Part shown: in pieces, positions 57,516 to 64,000 of the stretch
Layout: each line of letters starts with the position of its first letter
Numbering within the stretch: position 1 is the stretch's first letter
Origin: Larus michahellis
Taxonomy: Eukaryota; Chordata; Aves; Charadriiformes; Laridae
DNA length: 64,000 bases
Reading direction: 5' to 3'
Assembly: GCF_964199755.1 (NCBI RefSeq)
Contig: NC_133930.1
Coordinates: 30,929,071 to 30,993,070 of the forward strand
The notes under the pieces: generated by a model
What the model was told of the DNA's origin: nothing
The model's input: the letters and a program-made list of their open reading frames with translations, nothing else
Database searches by the model: none
Translations under genes and position numbers: made by a program

Positions 57516-57561
57516 GCTGGGAGCCCCGCGTCTCTCCCCGGGGAGAGGGAAATCTACAGCC

Positions 57562-57702
57562 ATGTATTTCCTCAGCGGCTGGCCCAAGAGGCTGTTGTGT
57601 CCCCTGGAGTCCCTGGAGCAACCTCTTCACATCCAGACGGATCCCCAGAGAGCTTTCTTCGCAGTGTTATCCCCATCTCAGCTAAGCATCTGGTACTGCA
57701 GA
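57562..57702 (+). CDS. RIC1: RIC1 first coding exon (partial gene)
   Basis: RIC1 (KIAA1432) forms, with RGP1, the exchange factor for RAB6 on the Golgi and acts in retrograde traffic to the trans-Golgi. The full human protein is about 1,420 residues with N-terminal WD40 repeats; only the first 47 codons are present. The start [15 protein letters not shown] is the same as human RIC1 as I remember it, followed by [10 protein letters not shown] and LSIWY. The ATG sits in CAGCCATGT, a fair Kozak context. The exon ends at AGA|GTGAGT (57703), phase 0. Exon 2 (human start PSVLIVTYKEP) was not found, so the rest of the window is intron 1. Confidence 0.95.
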
Positions 57703-60107
57703 GTGAGTATCCATGCCCATCCGCCCGCAGACTTTGCTCTCCCAGCTGAAAAGCCCTTTCATATGTAAAATGTGTGGGTTTTTTTCTTTTTTGTTCCTGT
57801 CAGGAAGGGTTGAAAAATTTGCGACTAAAGCCTGCAAAATACATCGTTATTTAAGTGAATCTGAGCATTTAAGCACGGTGTTTACTGATAGCAATGTAGC
57901 ATTAAGAAAATATGTAAGATCAACCTACTTGGAGTTAACACCTGTTATTCCTGAAAATGAGACTTCTGACCAACTTTTTTTTTTCCACTTTGACTTTAAG
58001 TAGCACATAAGCTACTTATATAAGGCATATTTGTAGCAATGCCTTTTTTGCAAGTATGCTACATGTCTTCTGCCTTCATATGTTCTATGTTTTATGTAAA
58101 AGAATGTATGAATCTAAGAGATATGGAATATGTTTTTGAAACACAGACAGACTATAACATTCTGTGTAATGATATAACACAGAAGTTCACAAACTTTTCT
58201 TCTTATGAAAACTAAAAGTTTTGCAGCCCTAAACAGAAGAATTGTCATGGGTTTTGAATGGAAGTTGCTGCTCTAGCAATATCCAGTTTGAGACTACGTG
58301 AATAATTGTCATTAAATGCCTTCCTTTTAATTCACTTTGAATTAGTGTGGCAACAAAAATGCTGTTTGTCAGTTTGATTTGATGCACTTAATGAGACATT
58401 GGTATTGACTTTAAATTTTGATGATGGATCCTTTTAAATACTGCCTAGATTAGATCCTAAATCTGTCTATAAATACCTCGAACTCCAGGTAATTTATAGA
58501 GTTCATCTCGGATTACAGGAGAAAACCAACAATCCAGTTTTAGAAAGCTATTGCTGAAAGGTATCAAATGGCAGTCATAGCCTTAAAATCTTGTTTTAAG
58601 TTATGCTGAGATTTCATCACTTTAGCTTGTGTTATGCTCTGTGTGTGGTATTCATTAGTTCCTGGGTGGAGTGCTGATACTGTTTTTTAACCTATGCAAG
58701 TATCGAATTAGGGCATGTCTGCCCAGTAACTACACTGTGTGAATATCATCGTGTGGCCTCTGTTTTCTTATGTTTGTGGCACATAGCTTTGATAAAGTGT
58801 ATGGTCTTCTGGCATTTGCCAGTTGTTAAACCTATAGTTGTAGTCTATCAACAGAGCACAACTGATCTTATTTTCCAGGAAGATACATTAAAAAAGAACA
58901 GGCTTGTAGAGTGCTTCTCAAGATGTGCCATTGTCTAGAATGTAGTTTACTTTATATATGTTCCTGAGGACAACATTAATTAACTTACGTGCTTGGACTT
59001 GTTTTGAAATGTTGTATAACTGGCTACAGACAGAGCACTAAAAGAATTCACTCGATGCAGAAAAGTTGAGCAAACTTACAGGTCATTAAAAATTATTAAA
59101 TACATTTTAATTCAGTATGTAATGGCTGCTTTTGAGGAGGGTGCTGACTTTGCCAGGCTTGATCACTGACTGATCTTAGACTAAAAAGTATGTTACAATC
59201 TTACCACCTCTGTGGACATCGAGCTGTTAGCAAAATCCTGTAAGACAAAGGTTTCTGTTAAGGGCATTTTTTAAGAGAATCTCTTGCATTATTTTTATGC
59301 ACATGGGTGGGGATTTTTTGTTTGTTTTGTTGCATTTTGGGTTTGGTTTGTTTGTTTTTAAGGTGATGCTTAAAATCATGTGTTGGATTTTTGTAAAACA
59401 AAGTAAAGTTATTGCACTCTATCAAATGTTTTCATTTGTCAGAAGTACCTTTTTTGGAGCAAGGCTAAGTTCTGGTCAGGTTGAACTAATTCAATTTCTT
59501 GAAGTAGAAAAGCCTTCAGCCTTATGTTCTTGTTATGACTTATTACTGTCTCAACTATATATGAAATGTTTCATGTAAGAATGAGGTGATGAGGCTGGTG
59601 TAGTTCTGTTTTGAATTTTTCAGGAACAGTGAGCCCTTTGAAATAGTTTCAGACGTGTGAATTTACATTCAGTATATATATTTTTTTCAAGTGAGGTGGT
59701 AATGTTTAAAGCTTCTTTTCACCTACCATGTGCTAAGAACTAATGGAACTAAGGAAAGTTTATCCCAAAGTGTGTATTGTTTTCTGGTTTGGAAACAGTG
59801 TAGGTATTAAGATTAGAAACTGGGGTAAATGGTGTGGGTAAAAACAGATGGAATTCTGTTAGTGGTTTTGGGCCAAAAAGTCGGTGACTATTTTACGTGT
59901 TATTTTGTAGGGAAAGATTGGATTGTGGATAGAAAGACCCCTGATCAGTGGTGAACGTTTTTGCTTATGCACCAGTATTGGTGAAAGATTTTTGATCTCG
60001 CACCCCTGATATGTGTACATTTATTTATTTATGAACTACATGCCTGTGCTACCGTGCTGGTATGCGCATTATCAAGCATACACAACATAGAAATTAAAAA
60101 ATAGAAT

Positions 60108-60222
60108 AAAGTATTTCAATTGGATGGGACCTACAACAATCACCTTGTCCAAATGCCTCTTCAACACTGACAGGCTAGGGGCATTGACAGCTTCTCTAGG
60201 AGGCTTGCTACAGTGTTTGAAA
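60108..60222 (-). mobile_element. CR1 LINE 3' fragment, old
   Basis: AAGTATTTCAATTGGATGGG, ACCTACAACAATCACCTTGT and CCAAATGCCTCTTCAACACTG follow the order of a reverse-oriented CR1 3' region, with AATAGAATAAAG in place of the AATAGAATCATAG start. Strongly diverged. Confidence 0.7.
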
Positions 60223-60931
60223 AGGAGAAAAAACTAGAATACAGTTAGCTGAAATAAACACATTTTTAAATTTTTACTTTATTTATTAACGGTACAAATC
60301 ATATTTTCTTCTTGCACTCCAATGGATTGTACTAAATGCATCCCACTGAAGACTGCTGTTTCAAGTATTTTTCTTAAATCAGAAGTTGTTTATGGCCTAG
60401 GAGCTTCAAAAGATTCCTTGACACTAAGAGCCAGTGAAACTGTTTTCACCGACAGCATTAGGAAGTTTATCAATGTTTTTATTCTGGAAATGTTATGTAC
60501 TTGGATGCTTGAAATGAGAAACTTTCTAAAATGAGGTAAATGCTGTTTAATAGATTGACTTGGGAAGTAAAGGTGAGGTTTCATGAGGCAGATGTGCAGT
60601 CCTAAGTGTTGTGATCATTCCTGCTTGCACCTGTGTTTTAGTGGCCCTTCTGGTGGACTAGTGGTGGCTTTTACGGGGCTGTTGAGCTTGCGGAACAAAG
60701 AGATGCCTGGGTTTTTTCAGCTCATGAAGGGATCAAAGGAGCATTGTAGTTGGCTCGTTGAAAGTATTACTCCTTTAACAGTAGTGGCTTTTAATTTTAA
60801 AATGGTTTGGTTATCTCATGAAATAAGAGCTTGAGGCGGTACAGGGAATTCTAGGTATTCGCCCACAGGGCTGTAGGTGTTAAGGGAAGATGTATGCAAC
60901 CGAGGAAAGAGGTGTGATAGATGAGTGGAGT

Positions 60932-60970
60932 TCCCGCCCCCGCTTCCTCACCCCCCCCCACCCCCCGCCC
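60932..60970 (-). repeat. Poly-C tract (G-quadruplex-forming on the minus strand)
   Basis: CCCGCCCCCGC, then CACCCCCCCCCCACCCCCCG and CCC. The minus strand has at least five runs of three or more G with short loops. It is in RIC1 intron 1. Confidence 0.8.
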
Positions 60971-63900
60971 AGTGTTGAAGAGTGAATTGTTTGCCACAAG
61001 AATAGTCTGATGATGTAAGTTATATGGATAAATATAGTTCAGCATTTCCTTTATTTGATCTTAACAAACTTGTGGCAATGACAGGAATAAGTACCAGCCT
61101 TGAATATTTAATGAAAACTACTGGAGGGTGTTGGGCTATCTGCTGTGACTCTGCCAGTTAAAACCAGTTTCGTAAGCTCTTTGAAGCCAAGTAGCTTGCC
61201 CCAACCAGTCATTTTGAGGAGCATTTTTTAATTACCTAGGTGCTTATCAGCTTTTGATTTACATTTACCCTTGTTTTTAAACTTTCCTGGTTTTTTTTTT
61301 ATGATGGTCTGATGTTGGATCAGATTATCCGTATGAACTATAAGTTTATGGGAAAGCATGCATGTCAGAATCTTAGATTGTCAAATAATTTCTATTCATT
61401 CTAAATGCTGAATAATTCTATATAAGTCTATATATATATTCTCATAACTCACTCTTACATGCTTTTCAGTCCCTAGTTGTTGCAGTATTAGAACTGAGCT
61501 TGATATGTGCTTTAAATCTAAGTATACGCATTATTTAAACAAATACAACAGAAGAGGGGACTATGCTTCTGTTCGAGAAGTGGTCTCTATAACCTGGAAT
61601 TTTGGCACGCTATGAAAGGAATTACTTGTGACAACAGTGCTTATAGTTCATATGATGTATGAATAAATATCTTAAAAAATGTGCAGTTGTTCATGTAATC
61701 TTTTTTATTATAGGTGGCCATTAAAAGAAAATAAAATGTTTGCAGCACGCTTTCAGGATTATGCTTTCAACTCAGAACTGTAAGCAGAATAACTTACTGA
61801 ATTGTTGTATGTGGCCTTTTCTTAGATAGGATTAGAAACAATCTCTGTTGCGTTTTTATCTGAAATTTGATTGCAAAATGGACAACAGACGTCTTTATAA
61901 TGATTGGGATTGTGTTTTGTGAACAATATGACACAGCATCAGTGCAAACTAAGATGTCTTGCCTCTTCTGCTGTGTTTTTTCCTTAGTAATTAAGCCCTG
62001 AGATGCTAACCTCTTACTCATAGCCATCAGGTATTTGCTTGAGAAGGCCCTTTCTTTTTATATGTCGATAACCATAACAGTTGTGCTGTTGCTTCTATTA
62101 TAAAGAAGTATTTGTGATTACAGAATTAATGAAAAGAGAAGTACCTGTTGGACTGATGGATTTATCATGTGAAATGTAAAATTGTCATGCACGTATTCAG
62201 CAGACCTTACCAAGTTTTCAGTGTCTCCTGTATTAATGTAATGACCCCTGAAAGACATCTCAGAGTTACCTGCATGAAGAGAAAAGCGTCCTCAGGTTAT
62301 GGGGTTTTACTGTTAGTTGCACATAACAGAGTTGTTCACCAGTATAAGATCAGAGATGAGTTTAGAGAGTCTGTTATCCATGACACACAATTCCATTTAA
62401 TCTAGATTTAAGCACTTGGCAATTCATGGGGCTTAGGAGCAGGGAAGATCTATGGAATATGGCCTTTCTTACTGGCAACAGTTTTGAGCTATAGGTTAAC
62501 TTTCATTTGTAAGATGTAGCGATTGACAGTTCTGCTGCACTTTGTTTTTTTGAAATCTCTCACAGTAGCTTACATGAAGCACAGTATTGGGGGCTGTGTC
62601 TGCTGTGTTTGTTGGATAGATACTCTGCTGATTCTAAGCTTTCCAGTTGCGGAATTAAGGAGTTATGTTTTTATAATTAACCCTGCTTTTAGAAATTATT
62701 TTGTCACCACCTTATATCTCTGTGACTGGCAAAATGGCTTTTTGTGGTGGTTTGGTTTTTTTGGTCCTTACTAATGAATTTTCTTCTTCCTTATGCATGC
62801 ATTCATGCTTTTTTTTCTCAGTCTTACCTTTCTGGTTTATTAGTTTATAAACCTACAAAGCTTCAGCCTTTAAAGTGGAGCACAGACCATCTAACGACAA
62901 AATAAAGTCCACAGTGTCACCAGGCCTTTGTTTTGTTTTCGCCAAGCCTTTTCTTTGTCACTTAGATTGGAAGCTCATCAGAACAGGGTGGTTTTGATTT
63001 TTGTCTTGTGCCTATAGCCTAATGAAGTGTGGAAGCATTTGTCTAACAGAACATTTGTGTGTTTGAAATAAATTGCCTCTTGATTCTAAATGAGATTAAT
63101 TTTTGATGTCTAGAAGACTAAATTGTTAGGGCATGAGAATATCAGGATTTTAACAGTTGTCTACGGCCGTGCAGGCTCTTGTATTGATGTTCCATTACAA
63201 AACCTAAACCCATACATAATACCATGTTGTCAGCTGCTACTGCTGTTGCGTGTTCTCAGCAAATACAAGAATCTTCTTGGTAGACATAACAGTTGTGAAA
63301 AGGCTGTTAGCCTTCCAGATATTCAGTGTCTGAAAGCTATAATTAAATATAAAAAATTCTTTGGAAAGTAAATTAGTAATAGTGAACTAGTGGCATTAAG
63401 GATGAAAATCTTTAAAGACAGAAGGACACATTAAGGATTGTGAAATTTACTTGGGTTTAAAATTCAAGTTACTTTGGATTTATAGCTACAATAAATAAAA
63501 GCAAAATAAGAAATGGAGTTCAGAGCTGAATGTGTTGGCTGTGGATAGGCTAGACAAAACATTCAGAACTTCCCAGTGTTCTTGGGTATTATTTGGGCAG
63601 AAATAGTTGGATTCAGTGCAACTTTATCAGTGTTTTAAAGAAGTCGTTTAACTTTTTGCGTGCATAAGAACTTGAGTACGACTATATCAACTAGTTGATG
63701 CAACATTCTTAGAAATTAGGCAAAGATACAATTTTGCTATTCATATTTAATACGGATATAATAACTACTTCTTTGTTTTGCATAAAAATTATGGGAGTGA
63801 TGGTGTCTTACAGGAACATCCACAGGCCTGGGCAAGAGTATTATTACTTCATATTTTTACTGATTTTTTTTTTGCATGACTATAGATGGCAGTGTTCCTG

Positions 63901-64000
63901 TCTTGCTCTCTTTCCTTCTGGGTTCAAGTGAATTAATGGTAAGAGAGCAACTAAACATGAAGGAACACTAAGAAGTTTCAGTGTCTGAATGCATAGATGC

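Larger units (their letters stand above)
56640..57545 (+). promoter_or_regulatory. RIC1: RIC1 CpG-island promoter and 5' UTR
   Basis: A dense CpG island without a TATA box. Elements in order are NRF1-like GCGCCTGCGCA (about 56805-56816) and CGCGCATGC (56824-56832), a full CRE TGACGTCA (56886-56893) overlapping ACTTCC (ETS-type, 56893-56898), CCAAT (56920-56924) and several GC boxes (CCCCGCCCCGCCCCCGCCCC, 56943-56962). Transcription probably starts shortly after the GC boxes, around 56980-57010, where GGAGATGGCGGC resembles a YY1 site. The start site is inferred. Confidence 0.75.
57703..64000 (+). other. RIC1: RIC1 intron 1 (incomplete)
   Basis: AT-rich sequence with many short open frames and none that matches RIC1. 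It holds a diverged CR1 fragment at 60108 and a long poly-C tract at 60932. The intron runs past the window end; intron 1 of human RIC1 is also long. Confidence 0.8.

Noticed and set aside
62169-62405. 78-codon open frame ending in a charged stretch, tested as RIC1 exon 2
   Set aside because: It does not match the expected RIC1 exon 2 sequence (PSVLIVTYKEP) and lacks a suitable acceptor and donor.
1-64000. CRISPR arrays, bacterial operons, tRNA or rRNA genes
   Set aside because: Nothing seen; the sequence is vertebrate nuclear DNA.

Overview
The window looks like bird nuclear genomic DNA, roughly 60 kb with the layout of a vertebrate locus: short exons, long AT-rich introns, two CpG islands, and interspersed CR1-type LINE fragments of the kind typical of birds and other sauropsids. 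It carries the PD-1 ligand locus. All recognisable genes run left to right on the plus strand: CD274 (PD-L1), PDCD1LG2 (PD-L2) and the first coding exon of RIC1. This is the same order as on human 9p24; the orthologous region in chicken is, as I recall, on the Z chromosome. The species cannot be named from the sequence alone.

Layout. 1-5950 has no recognisable gene; it holds a CR1 fragment and a C-rich, repetitive patch (about 3900-5250). 5960-6610 is a CpG island that probably contains the promoter and non-coding first exon of CD274. CD274 coding exons lie at 10634-18488 (seven coding exons, 313 codons), with a 3' UTR to about 19500. 19500-29860 is intergenic. PDCD1LG2 coding exons start at 29882; the gene has two possible endings, a short tail ending at 34067 and a longer tail that uses exons at 34344-34385 and 36530-36612. 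37700-56600 is intergenic and ends with a decayed 2.2-kb CR1 element. 56640-57545 is the RIC1 CpG-island promoter and 5' UTR, followed by the first coding exon (57562-57702) and at least 6.3 kb of intron 1.

The two ligand genes are clear tandem paralogues: signal exon, IgV exon, IgC exon, transmembrane exon and small tail exons, with every internal intron in phase 1 and 55 coding bases in each signal exon. Both products should be type I membrane glycoproteins that bind the inhibitory receptor PD-1 on lymphocytes. RIC1 is an unrelated Golgi trafficking gene (RAB6 exchange factor subunit).

The most interesting signals are: an ITIM-shaped motif (L-K-Y-M-Q-I) at the C-terminal end of the PD-L1 tail, made across an exon junction; alternative PD-L2 tails; absence in this PD-L2 of the tryptophan that marks the mammalian PD-1-binding face; an orphan signal-peptide-like exon at 35778-35894; AU-rich elements in the CD274 3' UTR; and overlapping upstream ORFs before RIC1. 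I saw no wholly new multi-gene system.
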